Assembly: GCF_004335005.1 (NCBI RefSeq)
Contig: NZ_RQRT01000024.1
Location: 1-52,517, forward strand
DNA length: 52,517 nucleotides
From: Paracoccus nototheniae
GTDB taxonomy: Bacteria; Pseudomonadota; Alphaproteobacteria; Rhodobacterales; Rhodobacteraceae
Direction of reading: 5' to 3'
Each line of letters starts with the position of its first letter. The first letter of the stretch is position 1. Shown one piece after another: positions 25,747-35,049 of the stretch. Below the pieces are notes generated by a model that was given only the letters and a program-made list of their open reading frames with translations, had not been told where the DNA came from and ran no database searches. A program made the position numbers and the translations under genes.

Positions 25747-26169
25747 ATGAAAGCCCAGACCTTCCTTCCCCAGGATTATCGCCCCGCCGAGGACGAGCCC
25801 TTCATGAACGAGCGTCAGCTCGAATATTTCCGGCGCAAGCTGGAAGCCTGGAAGCAGGAATTGCTGGATCAGTCGGCGGAAACGCTGGAAGGCCTGCAGG
25901 ACAGCGCCCGCGCCGTTCCCGATCTGGCCGACCGCGCCAGCGAGGAAACCGACCGCGCGCTGGAACTGCGGACCCGCGATCGTCAGCGCAAGCTGGTCAG
26001 CAAGATCGACGCCGCCCTGCGCCGGATCGAGACCGGCGATTACGGCTATTGCGAAATGACCGGAGAGCCGATCAGCCTGCGCCGTCTGGACGCCCGCCCC
26101 ATCGCCACGATGACGCTCGAGGCGCAGGAACGTCACGAACGCAAGGAACGCGTGCATCGCGACGATTAG
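25747..26169 (+). CDS. dksA: DksA-type RNA polymerase regulator with degenerate zinc site
   Basis: A 140-residue DksA/TraR family protein that enters the RNA polymerase secondary channel and, with ppGpp, tunes rRNA and amino-acid promoters. The coiled-coil (about residues 25-95) has the tip signature D-x-x-D-x-A as Asp59, Asp62, Ala64 (PDLADRAS). The globular end YGYCEMTGEPISLRRLDARP keeps only the first of the four zinc cysteines (Cys102); the partner is Thr105 and the second pair is missing. A cysteine-poor form is known from Rhodobacter relatives. The ATG at 25747 is preceded by GGAGG at 5 bases. Strong start, full length, probably functional without zinc. Confidence 0.92.
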   Translation: MKAQTFLPQDYRPAEDEPFMNERQLEYFRRKLEAWKQELLDQSAETLEGLQDSARAVPDLADRASEETDRALELRTRDRQRKLVSKIDAALRRIETGDYGYCEMTGEPISLRRLDARPIATMTLEAQERHERKERVHRDD

Positions 26170-26322
26170 GCGCCGGTATGCCCGATACCGCCCGCCTCGG
26201 TGACCCCCTTGCGGGGCGGCGTGACACGAAGCGCCCCGCCGGACATGTCCTGCCCGGATCGCCTTCACCCATGGTGCCGATTCGACGAGCCTTGTCATGA
26301 CCGTTCGAAACGCCCTGGTCTC

Positions 26323-27465
26323 ATGGGCGCGCTGAAAGGTCGCCCGGTCACCGTGATCGGCGCGGGCATCGGCGGGCTGACCGCCGCGCTGGCCCTGTCG
26401 CGTCGCGGCGCCCATGTCACCGTTCTGGAACGCGCCCCCGCCCTGACCGAGATCGGCGCCGGCATCCAGATCCCCGCCAATGCCGTCCGGGTGCTGGATG
26501 CCCTGGGTCTCGGCCCGGCGCTGGCGGCGGCCAGCCTGCGCAACCGGGCCGTCCAGCTGAACGACGCGACCGGGGCCCGTGTGCTGCGCATGGATCTGAT
26601 CGCCCATCGTCCCGACGCCCGCTTCCTGCTGATTCATCGCGCCCGGCTGATCGACATCCTCGCGGATGCCGCCACGGCCTCGGGCGTCACGATCAGTCTT
26701 GGTCACGCCGTCACGACCCCGCCCGACGCGCCGCTGCTGGTCGGGGCCGAGGGCCTCAAAAGCCCAAGCCGCACCTTTCTGAACGGCCCCGAGGCGCCCT
26801 TCTTCACCGGCCAGACCGCATGGCGCGCGCTCATCCCCGAGGCCCCCGATGCCCCGCCCGAGGCGCAGGTCTTCATGGGTCCGGGCCGCCATCTGGTCAG
26901 CTATCCCCTGCGGGGGGGCCTGCGCAATCTGGTGGCTGTCATGGAACGCCCGTACTGGCAGGCCGAGGGCTGGTCCCATCCCGGTAACCCCGACGATCTG
27001 CGCGCGGTATTCTCGGGGTTCGCAGGCCCTGTCCCCGGCTGGCTGGCGGCGGTCGATCGGACCCAGCTCTGGGGCCTCTTTCGCCACAGGGTCGCCCCCT
27101 CATGGCAGGATGGCCGTCTGGCAATCCTCGGCGACGCCGCCCATCCGACGCTGCCCTTCCTCGCCCAGGGTGCCGCCATGGCGATCGAGGACGCCTGGAC
27201 CCTGGCCGCCTGCCTCGATGCCGATGCCGATCAGGCCCGCGCGCTCATCCGTTATCAGACCCTGCGCCAGCCCCGCACGACCCGCATCACCGACGCCGCC
27301 ACCGCCAATGCCAGGAACTATCACCTGACCGGCCCCAAACGCCGCGCCGCGCATGCCGCGCTGCGCCTGTCAGACCGCCTTTTCCCCCGCCTAATGCCCG
27401 CCCGTTTCAACTGGCTCTACGACCACGATCCTTTGAAGCTCCCGGCAACTTTTTCTTCTTCATAA
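26323..27465 (+). CDS. FAD-dependent aromatic-ring-type monooxygenase
   Basis: A 380-residue flavoprotein of the salicylate/3-hydroxybenzoate hydroxylase-like class. The FAD dinucleotide motif VIGAGIGGLTAALALSRRGA is at residues 10-29, followed by VLERAPALTEIGAGIQ. The second FAD motif LAILGDAAHPTLPFLAQGAA is near residue 270 and completes the fold. The DG fingerprint expected near residue 150 is altered (VGAEGLKSPSR). Substrate is unknown; the neighbours give no catabolic context. I start at MGALKGR (26323), though the frame is open further upstream. The last residues (TFSSS) fall in an intergenic repeat, so the very end may be an acquired extension. Confidence 0.85.
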   Translation: MGALKGRPVTVIGAGIGGLTAALALSRRGAHVTVLERAPALTEIGAGIQIPANAVRVLDALGLGPALAAASLRNRAVQLNDATGARVLRMDLIAHRPDARFLLIHRARLIDILADAATASGVTISLGHAVTTPPDAPLLVGAEGLKSPSRTFLNGPEAPFFTGQTAWRALIPEAPDAPPEAQVFMGPGRHLVSYPLRGGLRNLVAVMERPYWQAEGWSHPGNPDDLRAVFSGFAGPVPGWLAAVDRTQLWGLFRHRVAPSWQDGRLAILGDAAHPTLPFLAQGAAMAIEDAWTLAACLDADADQARALIRYQTLRQPRTTRITDAATANARNYHLTGPKRRAAHAALRLSDRLFPRLMPARFNWLYDHDPLKLPATFSSS

Positions 27466-27549
27466 AAATATCCCGCGGGGGGTCGCCGGTTGGTGCGCCA
27501 CTGGTTCAAGAACCAGCCGGCGACGGGCGCGCGAAGCCCCCCCCCCCCC
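27464..27549. repeat. Intergenic repeat copy 2 with compound hairpin and 13-C run
   Basis: Second copy of AAAAATATCCCG (27464-27475). It is followed by a nested fold: outer stem GTCGCCGG (27482-27489) / CCGGCGAC (27517-27524) around an inner perfect hairpin CTGGTTC-AA-GAACCAG (27501-27516). A run of 13 C occupies 27537-27549. It lies between the convergent monooxygenase and glmM genes and probably ends both transcripts. Confidence 0.55.
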
Positions 27550-27571
27550 GCATCCGCGGGACGCAAAGACC

Positions 27572-28915
27572 TCAGACCGCCAGTTCCACCGCCGCGACGA
27601 TCCCGTCGACGACCTCGCGCAGCACCGCCTCATCCTCGGCCTCGGCCATCACCCGGATCAGCGGCTCGGTGCCCGACTTGCGGATCAGAACCCGGCCATG
27701 GCCTGCCAGCCGTGCCTCGGCATCCGCGATCACCCGCTGCACCGGCGCCGCCGCCAGAGGGTCGGCGCCCGCCGCATAGCGGACGTTCTTCAGCATCTGC
27801 GGCACCGGCTCGAACTGGGTGACCAGCTCGCTGGCGGGGCGGCCCGTCTCGGCCATCGCGGCCAGAACCTGCATGGCGGCCACCAGCCCGTCGCCGGTGG
27901 TGGCATAGTCGGTCATCACGATATGGCCCGACTGCTCGCCGCCCAGATTGAAGCCGCCCTCGCGCATGCGTTCGACCACATAGCGGTCGCCGACGCGGGT
28001 GCGTTCCAGCCGCAGCCCCTGCGCGGTCAGGAAATGCTCCAGCCCCAGATTGGACATGACGGTGGCGACCAGCGCGCCGCCCTTCAGGCGGCCCTGCGCG
28101 GCCCACCGGCCCGCCAGCAGCGCCATGATCTGATCGCCATCGGCCACCCGGCCGGTCTGGTCCACGATCACCACCCGGTCGGCATCGCCGTCCAGGCTGA
28201 TGCCCAGATGCGCGCCATGTTCGCGCACCGCATCGGCGCAGGCCTGCGGATGGGTGCTGCCGACGCCGTCATTGATGTTGAAGCCGTCGGGCTTGACGCC
28301 CATCGGGATCACCTCGGCGCCCAGTTCCCACAGCACATCGGGGGCGGCGCGATAGGCGGCGCCATGGGCGCAGTCCAGCACCACCTTCAGCCCGTCCAGC
28401 CGCAGGCCCGGCGGCAGGGTCGTCTTGGAATATTCGACATAGCGCCCGCGCCCGTCATCGATGCGCCGGGCGCGACCGATATTGCGGGGCTGGGCGGGCT
28501 GGAATTCGCCCGCGACGATGGTCTCGATCTCGGCCTCGGCCTCGTCCGACAGCTTGAAGCCGTCGGGGCCGAAGAACTTGATGCCGTTATCCTCGGCGGG
28601 ATTGTGGCTGGCCGAGATCATGATTCCCAGATCGGCCCGCATCGACCGGGTCAGAAACCCCACGGCGGGCGTCGGCACCGGCCCCAGCAACAGCACGTTC
28701 ATGCCGGTGCTGGTCAGCCCTGCCGTCAGCGCGTTTTCCAGCATATAGCCCGACAGCCGGGTGTCCTTGCCGATCACCACCCGGTGCCGGTTGCGCCCGT
28801 CGCGGCGGAAATACCGCCCCGCTGCCGCGCCAAGGCGCAGCGCCATTTCGGCGGTCATCGGATAGGTGTTGGCCTGTCCGCGCACGCCATCGGTGCCGAA
28901 AAGTTTCCTGCTCAT
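27572..28915 (-). CDS. glmM: Phosphoglucosamine mutase
   Basis: A 447-residue alpha-D-phosphohexomutase that converts glucosamine-6-phosphate to glucosamine-1-phosphate for UDP-GlcNAc, peptidoglycan and LPS synthesis. The start [16 protein letters not shown] is classic. The phospho-serine loop [13 protein letters not shown] holds Ser103, the metal loop is [10 protein letters not shown], the sugar loop GEQSGHIV, and the phosphate-binding loop [13 protein letters not shown] is near the end. Its ATG overlaps the folP stop by 4 bases, giving the conserved folP-glmM pair. Confidence 0.97.
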   Translation of the reverse strand: MSRKLFGTDGVRGQANTYPMTAEMALRLGAAAGRYFRRDGRNRHRVVIGKDTRLSGYMLENALTAGLTSTGMNVLLLGPVPTPAVGFLTRSMRADLGIMISASHNPAEDNGIKFFGPDGFKLSDEAEAEIETIVAGEFQPAQPRNIGRARRIDDGRGRYVEYSKTTLPPGLRLDGLKVVLDCAHGAAYRAAPDVLWELGAEVIPMGVKPDGFNINDGVGSTHPQACADAVREHGAHLGISLDGDADRVVIVDQTGRVADGDQIMALLAGRWAAQGRLKGGALVATVMSNLGLEHFLTAQGLRLERTRVGDRYVVERMREGGFNLGGEQSGHIVMTDYATTGDGLVAAMQVLAAMAETGRPASELVTQFEPVPQMLKNVRYAAGADPLAAAPVQRVIADAEARLAGHGRVLIRKSGTEPLIRVMAEAEDEAVLREVVDGIVAAVELAV

Positions 28916-29907
28916 GGTTCCGACCTTTCGTCGTTCTCGTTCAGTGCCGCGATCAGGCGCAGCCCCTGTGCATGCTCCGCGACATCATGGACGCGGTGGA
29001 TCTGGACGCCCTGTGCCACCGCCATGGCGGTCAGGGCCAGTGTGCCGGGCATCCGGCGGGCGGGATCGTCCGCCCCCCCGATCGTCCCGATAAAGCGTTT
29101 GCGCGAAAGGCCCAGCAGGACCGGACATCCCAGCCCATGATAGACCGAGATGCGCCGCAGAATCGCCAGATTATGGTCCAGTGTCTTGCCAAAACCGATG
29201 CCCGGATCGATCACGATCCGATGCGCGGGAATACCCGCCGCCACGGCACGCGCGATGCGCGCAGCCAGCGCATCATAGACATCCAGCAGCACATCGTCAT
29301 AGCGCGGATCGTGCTGCATCGTCTCGGGCTGCCCCTGCGCATGCATCAGACAGACCGGAACGCCCGCGCCCGCGACCAGCGCAGGCAGATCAGGGTCGAA
29401 ATCGAACCCCGAGACGTCATTGACCATGCCCGCCCCCGCCGCCAGCGCCGCCCTTGCGACCGCCGCCTTGCGGGTATCGACCGACAGCGGGATGCGACCC
29501 CGCACGGCGGTCAGGGTCGGGGTCAGGCGGGCGATCTCGTCGGGAATGGCGATCTGTTCGGCGCCGGGGCGGGTCGATTCGCCGCCCAGATCCAGCAGAT
29601 CGGCGCCCGCATCGATCAGCGCCTGCGCCTGCGCCACAGGGTCATAGCGCCCGCCATCGGAAAAGCTGTCGGGCGTGGCATTCACGATGCCCATCAGCCG
29701 GGGCCGGTCCAGCGTCAGCCCCAGCAGGGGCGGCCGGGGCGCGGTCAGCGCCTCGATCACCGCATCCGGCGCCTGGTCCACGATTTCGGGCGGGCGGCCC
29801 CGTTGCAGCCGCTCGAACAGGGTAAAACCCGTCCAGCCCCCGGCCAGCCGCCAGCGGCCGGCGCGGTCCTGCGGGATCGGGCGGTAATAGACGGCGGGAT
29901 CGGTCAT
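28912..29907 (-). CDS. folP: Dihydropteroate synthase
   Basis: A 331-residue enzyme that joins p-aminobenzoate to dihydropterin pyrophosphate, the sulfonamide target. The TIM-barrel signatures are present: [65 protein letters not shown] and [18 protein letters not shown]. About 65 residues precede the barrel, a longer amino end than in E. coli but common in Rhodobacteraceae. The start MTDPAVYY at 29907 lies 7 bases after the folB stop. Confidence 0.95.
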   Translation of the reverse strand: MTDPAVYYRPIPQDRAGRWRLAGGWTGFTLFERLQRGRPPEIVDQAPDAVIEALTAPRPPLLGLTLDRPRLMGIVNATPDSFSDGGRYDPVAQAQALIDAGADLLDLGGESTRPGAEQIAIPDEIARLTPTLTAVRGRIPLSVDTRKAAVARAALAAGAGMVNDVSGFDFDPDLPALVAGAGVPVCLMHAQGQPETMQHDPRYDDVLLDVYDALAARIARAVAAGIPAHRIVIDPGIGFGKTLDHNLAILRRISVYHGLGCPVLLGLSRKRFIGTIGGADDPARRMPGTLALTAMAVAQGVQIHRVHDVAEHAQGLRLIAALNENDERSEP

Positions 29908-29914
29908 GGCGGGC

Positions 29915-30724
29915 TCAGATCCGGGGCAGGCGGCCAAGGGTCAGGTCCAGACCCTTGGGCAATGGGGGCAGGGGCGCCCCTTCGGGCAGGACGAAATCGA
30001 TGCGATGGGCGCCGATCCGGCCAGCCAGCCACAGGGCCAGAGAGTCGGGCGTCTCGCCCGCCTCCGCTGCGTCGGCGGCCAGGCGGGCAGGCGCCCAGAT
30101 GACCGGCTGGCGCGCCTGGATCGCGGCGTCCAGTTCGGTCCGCGTCTCGGCAATTTCCAGCCCCAGCTGCCCGGCCAAGGCCCATGCGGCCTGATCCAGC
30201 GCCAGCAGGCGGATGCGGCGGGCATGCGGGCCGATGGCGATTCCGGTGGCGGGCGCGGACACAGTGCCCGGAAGCACGATCACCGCACCTGAAGGCGCAG
30301 GCGCGCCCCGGTCATGGACCAGCAGCGCGACCGGCGCCGCGACCCCGGTTGCCGCGACCCGGCCCCGGTGGCGGATGATCGACACGCCAAGCGCACCCGG
30401 CCCGCGGTCCAGTTTCTCGACGCTGACGATGATCCGGGCGGCGCGGGGATGGGCCAGCACCTCGGCGGCGATGCGTTCGGCCAGCGTCTCGACCAGATTA
30501 TAGCGCTGATCGGCCAGCGCGGTGGTCACGGCCTGCGTCAGCACGTCATAGGACAGGATCTGATCGACGTGATCGTCCGTCCCCGCCACCGTGTCGCGCA
30601 GATCGACGGTCAGGTTGAAGCGCAGACGCTGATCATGGCCGCGTTCGGACTGAAAGGCGCCGATCTCGGCCGAAAGGACGTGGTCGCGCAGAAAGATGCG
30701 GTCGGGATGTTCCATATGCGCCAT
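29915..30724 (-). CDS. folB: Dihydroneopterin aldolase with a long C-terminal extension
   Basis: A 269-residue protein. Residues 1-115 are a FolB domain (RIFLRDHVLSAEIGAF, LSYDVLTQAV, NLVETLAERIAAEVL with the catalytic Glu region, IIVSVEKLDRGPGALGV with the catalytic Lys). FolB is normally about 120 residues, so about 150 residues are extra. The extension (VALLVHDRGAPAPSGAVIVL onward, then TPDSLALWLAGRIGAHRIDFV) looks like part of an amino-acid-kinase fold, where a T-x-D-S-x-A-x-x-L-A segment is typical. It lacks the glycine-rich kinase start. It is upstream of folP in the same operon, 50 bases after sleB. Confidence 0.88.
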   Translation of the reverse strand: MAHMEHPDRIFLRDHVLSAEIGAFQSERGHDQRLRFNLTVDLRDTVAGTDDHVDQILSYDVLTQAVTTALADQRYNLVETLAERIAAEVLAHPRAARIIVSVEKLDRGPGALGVSIIRHRGRVAATGVAAPVALLVHDRGAPAPSGAVIVLPGTVSAPATGIAIGPHARRIRLLALDQAAWALAGQLGLEIAETRTELDAAIQARQPVIWAPARLAADAAEAGETPDSLALWLAGRIGAHRIDFVLPEGAPLPPLPKGLDLTLGRLPRI

Positions 30725-30773
30725 TCACAGCAAATCCACGGCGCGGGCAAGCCCGCCAAGGCTGACCTTTCGG

Positions 30774-31424
30774 TCAGTTCGAGGCGACGCGCTGGTTGCC
30801 GCGGTAAAAGATGTGCTGGCCGATCTGGACGGTGCGCTGAAAACGGCGCGACCATGCGGGGCGGACGGCGGGCGTGTGGAAATAGGTGGCCCCCCCGGTC
30901 AGCGCGCGCGGAGCGCCCTGCAGGGCATCCTCGGCAATGTCGCGGGCGCGCAGGAAGGCGGCCTTGTTGCGGACCGGCTTGGCGCCGCCGATCGTATAGC
31001 TGAACTGGCTGGGCTGATTGATCACGCCGCAGACGGTTTCCGGAAAAACGCCGCTGTCGACGCGGTTCAGAATGACCTCGGCCACGGCGGCCTGACCGCG
31101 CTGACCCTCGCCCCGCGCCTCGTGATACAGCGCCTCGGTCAGGCATTGCAGATCGGCCTGCGAATAGCCGCGCGAGGTGCTGGCCAAATGCAGCTGATCA
31201 ATCGGTTCGTCGGACGACATTTCCACTTTCGCAGGCTCGGCGCCCGTGTATAGAAGCGGCGTCGGGCGCGACTGGTTCGCCGCCGACTGAAGCGTTCCCA
31301 ACAAGGCTGCATCTGACGAAAACAGCGATCCGTTCCCCCCTGCGGTGGCCGTGGTGGATAAAAGGGGCAGGGCGATGGTCGCACATAAAGACAGGTGCGC
31401 CAGCCGATGAGGCAGCTTGAGCAT
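30774..31424 (-). CDS. SleB-type cell wall hydrolase
   Basis: A 216-residue exported protein with a Sec signal peptide (MLKLPHRLAHLSLCATIALP, cleavage near TATAG). The carboxy domain is the Hydrolase_2/SleB fold: LQCLTEALYHEARGEGQRGQ with the catalytic Glu, AVAEVILNRVDSGVFPETVC, GVINQPSQFSYT, GATYFHTPAVRPAW. In proteobacteria without spores these enzymes cut peptidoglycan during growth or division. It is 50 bases upstream of folB and leads the group sleB-folB-folP-glmM. A short RNA leader with two hairpins and a 17-codon frame precedes it. Confidence 0.9.
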   Translation of the reverse strand: MLKLPHRLAHLSLCATIALPLLSTTATAGGNGSLFSSDAALLGTLQSAANQSRPTPLLYTGAEPAKVEMSSDEPIDQLHLASTSRGYSQADLQCLTEALYHEARGEGQRGQAAVAEVILNRVDSGVFPETVCGVINQPSQFSYTIGGAKPVRNKAAFLRARDIAEDALQGAPRALTGGATYFHTPAVRPAWSRRFQRTVQIGQHIFYRGNQRVASN

Positions 31425-31498
31425 GGATGGTCCTATATCAATCGCCCGTTGACGGGGCGTTAAAGCCCGGCGACAGGAAGCAGACCGTCATGCCGGGC
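31425..31498 (-). promoter_or_regulatory. Structured leader of sleB with possible 17-codon ORF
   Basis: On the minus strand GCCCGGC (31498-31492) pairs with GCCGGGC (31471-31465), with an inner GAC/GTC stem, and is followed by TTTAA. A second hairpin CGCCC-N7-GGGCG lies 12 bases further on. An ATG at 31491 opens a frame MTVCFLSPGFNAPSTGD ending at 31438, 13 bases before the sleB start, without a ribosome site. The rest of the gap up to 31694 shows nothing else. Attenuation is speculative. Confidence 0.35.
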
Positions 31499-31694
31499 GG
31501 TCTGGCGAAGTGATTAGGATTTTCCGGAACCCCCCCGCTATCCCACATCCGCGTGAGAGGGGTGTCAGGGCCAATCAGCCCCAATTTGGGCGATAATCCG
31601 CTGTCACGCTTTCAGGATTCAGGCGGCTTCCGGCGCAGAGGCGGAAAGCCGCTGGCAGCAGACCCAATGAAAACAGCAACTTGCAGTTGCAGAA

Positions 31695-34250
31695 TCACCG
31701 CTGGCGATAATCGGGCCGCGCCCGGATCGCCGATTGCGCCGCCGCCAGCCGGGCCACCGGAACCCGGAACGGCGAGCAGGAGACATAGTCCAGTCCCGCC
31801 GAATGGCAAAAGGCGATGGATTCGGGATTGCCGCCATGTTCGCCACAGACGCTCAGCGTGATGCCGGGTTTCTGCGCGCGGGCGCGCTGCACGCCGATCA
31901 GCAGCAATTCCCCGACCCCGTCCTGATCCAGCACATGGAACGGATCCTCGGCATAGACGCCTTGGCCGACATAGGTGCCCATGAACCGCCCCGCATCGTC
32001 GCGCGACAGGCCATAGGTCATCTGCGTCAGATCGTTCGTGCCAAAGGACAGGAACATGCAATGCCCCGCGATATCGCCCGCGCGCAGCGCCGCGCGGGGC
32101 GTTTCGACCATCACGCCAAGCCGATAGGTGAAATCGACGCGGGTCTGGTTCCGGACGGCGGCGGCGACGGCGTCGATGCGGGTCTTGACCAGCTCGACCT
32201 CTCGCATGGCGCTGACCAGCGGGATCATGATCTCGGGGACGACGGGGTCGCCCTTGCGGCTGGCCTCGACCGTCGCCTCGAAGATGGCGCGGGCCTGCAT
32301 GTCATAGATTTCCGGCACGGTGATCCCAAGGCGGACCCCGCGCATGCCCAGCATCGGGTTGAATTCGGTCAGCGCCTCGACCCGGCGGGTCACATCGGCC
32401 AGCGGCAGGTCCAGCGATGATGCCAGTTCCCGCAGCCCCTCGCGGTCATGGGGCAGAAATTCGTGCAGCGGCGGGTCGAACAGGCGGATGGTGACCGGCA
32501 GGCCCGCCATGATCTCGAACAGTCGGGTGAAATCCTGCCGCTGCATGGGCAGGATGCGGTCCAACGACAGGCGGCGATCCTCTGGCGTGTCGGCAAAGAT
32601 CATCTCGCGCATGGCGGGCAGGCGTTCGGCGTCAAAGAACATATGCTCGGTCCGGCAAAGGCCGATCCCCTGCGCCTGAAAGCGGCGGGCGGTGATCGCG
32701 TCCTCGGGCGTGTCGGCATTGGCGCGCACGCCAAGCCCCCCGACATCCGAGGCCCAGTCCATCAGCTGGGTGAAGGCATCATCCAGCGCCGGGGGCAGCA
32801 GCACGGCGGCCCCGGCCAGAACCTCGCCCGAGCTGCCATCGATGGTGATCTCGTCGCCCTCGCGCAGGATGCGGGTTCCGCCTTGCAGACTGTGGGCGCG
32901 CAGGGTCCGGGCGCGGGCGTCGATGACCAGCCCGCTGGCGCCGACGATGCAGGGCAGGCCCAACCCGCGCGCGATGACGGCGGCATGGCTGGTCGTGCCG
33001 CCCCGCTCGGTCAGCACCGCGACCGAGGCGTGCATGCCCCGGATATCCTCGGGGATGGTTTCGCGGCGGACCAGAATGCAGGGCTCGCCCCGCGCATGGG
33101 CGGATTGCGCGGCGGCGGCGGAAAAGACGATGCGGCCGGTCGCGGCGCCGGGGCTGGCGTCGATGCCGCGCGCGATCACGTCGCGGGGTTCGCGCGGATC
33201 GACCTGATGGTGCAGCAGATCGGCCAGCGCACGCGGTTCGACCCGCATCAGCGCCTCGTCGGGCGGGATGATCCCGTCGCGGGCCAGACTGACGGCGATG
33301 CGGACGCTGGCGCGGCTGGTGCGCGCCACGCGGTCGGCATCGATGACGCTGATCTGCCCGCCGGTCACGACGAATTCGATCTGCATCTCCTCGCGCAGGC
33401 GTTCGCGGGCGGCGATCCCGAAACGGACCAGATCGGCAAAGATCTCGGGCGCGGTCTCCTCCAGCGAGGGGCCGCGGTCGTCGCGGGTCAGATACAGGGT
33501 CTCGGCCCCGGCGCCGATGGTGGGGCCGTGGCGCTGGCCGCGAAAGCGTCCGGTGACGCGGGGCGCGCCGGTGACCGGATCGATGAACTGGATCGTCCCG
33601 GACCCGCAGATCCCCGGCCCAAGCGCCAGCGCCATTTCCTGCACGACCAGCCCCAGAGGCGCGTCGGGCGGCGCGCCCTTGGCCTGACGCAGCAGCCGCG
33701 CGGTCGGCCCGTCCCAGGCCCGCGCCATGCTGCGCAGCACCTCGGACAGCTGTTCGGTGGGGTCTTGCGGAAAGGGCCGGTCCATTTCGTCGCGATAACA
33801 GCGCAGGGCATCGGCCAGCGCGCCGGGACCGTCCTGGGTGAACATGTCCGGGTCCAGCCGCGCGATATGGGTGGCATAGGTCTGCACAAAAGCAAGATAG
33901 ACTGCATCGGCATTCTCGCGCCCGATGACGCCCGCCAGCCGGTCATGCAGCGCATCGTTGATGCCCACGTTCAGCACCGTCCCCGGCCCGCCCCATTCGG
34001 GCATCACCGCCGAGGGGCGCACGCTGACCAGCCCGCTGCCCGCGAACACCTCGTCCAGCGAGGCGGCCTGAACTCGCTGACCCTGCGCGATCAGGCGCAC
34101 GGTCTCGGCCGAGATGGCAAAGCTGCGCGGCACCGGAAGCTGCATCCGCACCAGCCGTTGCAGGCATTTCGCCCGCCATCCGTGGCGCGCGCGCTCGATC
34201 CCCTCGGAGGGGGTGATCTGGGTCGTCTGGTTCAGGTCCGGCTCTGTCAT
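31695..34250 (-). CDS. ppdK: Pyruvate, phosphate dikinase-type enzyme
   Basis: An 851-residue PEP-utilising enzyme converting pyruvate, ATP and phosphate to PEP. The amino-terminal ATP-grasp part is shorter than the usual 340 residues, so the whole is slightly below the typical 870-890. The phosphohistidine swivelling domain has LTERGGTTSHAAVIARGLGLP with the acceptor His. The PEP-binding barrel has GIGLCRTEHMFF, PMLGMRGVRLGITVPEIY, FLSFGTNDLTQMTYGLSRDD, LSVCGEHGGNPESI, and ends with DYVSCSPFRVPVARL. I start at MTEPDLNQTT (34250). It could serve gluconeogenesis together with pgk and fba nearby (inference). Low similarity in the ATP-grasp half raises the chance of altered nucleotide handling. 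Confidence 0.88.
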   Translation of the reverse strand: MTEPDLNQTTQITPSEGIERARHGWRAKCLQRLVRMQLPVPRSFAISAETVRLIAQGQRVQAASLDEVFAGSGLVSVRPSAVMPEWGGPGTVLNVGINDALHDRLAGVIGRENADAVYLAFVQTYATHIARLDPDMFTQDGPGALADALRCYRDEMDRPFPQDPTEQLSEVLRSMARAWDGPTARLLRQAKGAPPDAPLGLVVQEMALALGPGICGSGTIQFIDPVTGAPRVTGRFRGQRHGPTIGAGAETLYLTRDDRGPSLEETAPEIFADLVRFGIAARERLREEMQIEFVVTGGQISVIDADRVARTSRASVRIAVSLARDGIIPPDEALMRVEPRALADLLHHQVDPREPRDVIARGIDASPGAATGRIVFSAAAAQSAHARGEPCILVRRETIPEDIRGMHASVAVLTERGGTTSHAAVIARGLGLPCIVGASGLVIDARARTLRAHSLQGGTRILREGDEITIDGSSGEVLAGAAVLLPPALDDAFTQLMDWASDVGGLGVRANADTPEDAITARRFQAQGIGLCRTEHMFFDAERLPAMREMIFADTPEDRRLSLDRILPMQRQDFTRLFEIMAGLPVTIRLFDPPLHEFLPHDREGLRELASSLDLPLADVTRRVEALTEFNPMLGMRGVRLGITVPEIYDMQARAIFEATVEASRKGDPVVPEIMIPLVSAMREVELVKTRIDAVAAAVRNQTRVDFTYRLGVMVETPRAALRAGDIAGHCMFLSFGTNDLTQMTYGLSRDDAGRFMGTYVGQGVYAEDPFHVLDQDGVGELLLIGVQRARAQKPGITLSVCGEHGGNPESIAFCHSAGLDYVSCSPFRVPVARLAAAQSAIRARPDYRQR

Positions 34251-34338
34251 GAGGCGGCAGCATGGCGGGACCGGGCCTGTGCTGCAAGCGCGAAAAAGGG
34301 GGCCGTGGCCCTCTTTCCCCCGTGTCATATCGTCCGGC

Positions 34339-35049
34339 TCAGCCGTCCGTGGCGGTGTCGTCCGCGGCAGGCGTGTCCGCCGCATCCTCGGCCGGCGTGT
34401 CGGTCGGACCTTCGGTCGCAGCGCCCGCATCCTCGGCGGCGGGTTCGTCCCCACCGGCGATCGTCACGCTCAGCATATAGTCGGGTTCCTCGACAGCGCC
34501 ATTGGTGGCGGCGTCGCCCTTCTTGATGGCGTCCAGAACGTCCCAGCCCTCGATCAGCTGGCCGACGACGGTGTATTCGCCGTCCAGAAACTGCGCGGGG
34601 GCCAGATCGATGAAGAACTGGCTGTTGGCGCTGTTGGGATCGGTGGCGCGGGCCATGCCGACGGTGCCGCGATCAAAGCTGGCATCGCTGAACTCGGCTT
34701 CCAGATCGGGCAGATCGGACCCGCCCATGCCAGCCATCGCGGTATCGCCGTCCTGCAGGCCGTTTTCCACATCGCCGGTCTGCGCCATGAAGCCGTCGAT
34801 CACGCGGTGAAAGACGACGCCGTCATAGGCGCCGGCCTGCGCCAGCTCGACCAGCCGGGCGACGTGGTTCGGGGCCAGATCCTCGCGCAGGTCCAGCACC
34901 ATGGTGCCCTTGGAATTGCCCTCGGCATCGGCGACCTCGATCACCATGTTCGGGCCGTCGGTATCCTCGACCTGCGGATTGGTGCCCTGAGCGAAGGCGG
35001 CACCGCCGCCAAGCGCCAGAAAGGCGGGGATCAGGGCGAACTTACGCAT
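34339..35049 (-). CDS. Periplasmic cyclophilin-type peptidyl-prolyl isomerase
   Basis: A 236-residue protein with signal peptide (MRKFALIPAFLALGGGAAFA). The cyclophilin domain (about residues 30-195) contains FHRVIDGFMAQTGDVENG, RGTVGMARATDPNSANSQFF, QFLDGEYTVVGQLIEG, with the catalytic Arg in FHRVI. A 35-residue acidic Ala/Thr/Asp tail follows. It speeds proline isomerisation in exported proteins. Its start overlaps the end of the cytoplasmic paralogue by 8 bases, so the two are co-translated. Confidence 0.92.
   Translation of the reverse strand: MRKFALIPAFLALGGGAAFAQGTNPQVEDTDGPNMVIEVADAEGNSKGTMVLDLREDLAPNHVARLVELAQAGAYDGVVFHRVIDGFMAQTGDVENGLQDGDTAMAGMGGSDLPDLEAEFSDASFDRGTVGMARATDPNSANSQFFIDLAPAQFLDGEYTVVGQLIEGWDVLDAIKKGDAATNGAVEEPDYMLSVTIAGGDEPAAEDAGAATEGPTDTPAEDAADTPAADDTATDG

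Noticed and set aside
32448..34526. 692-codon open frame opposite ppdK
   Set aside because: Shadow of the pyruvate phosphate dikinase gene, with no recognisable domain.
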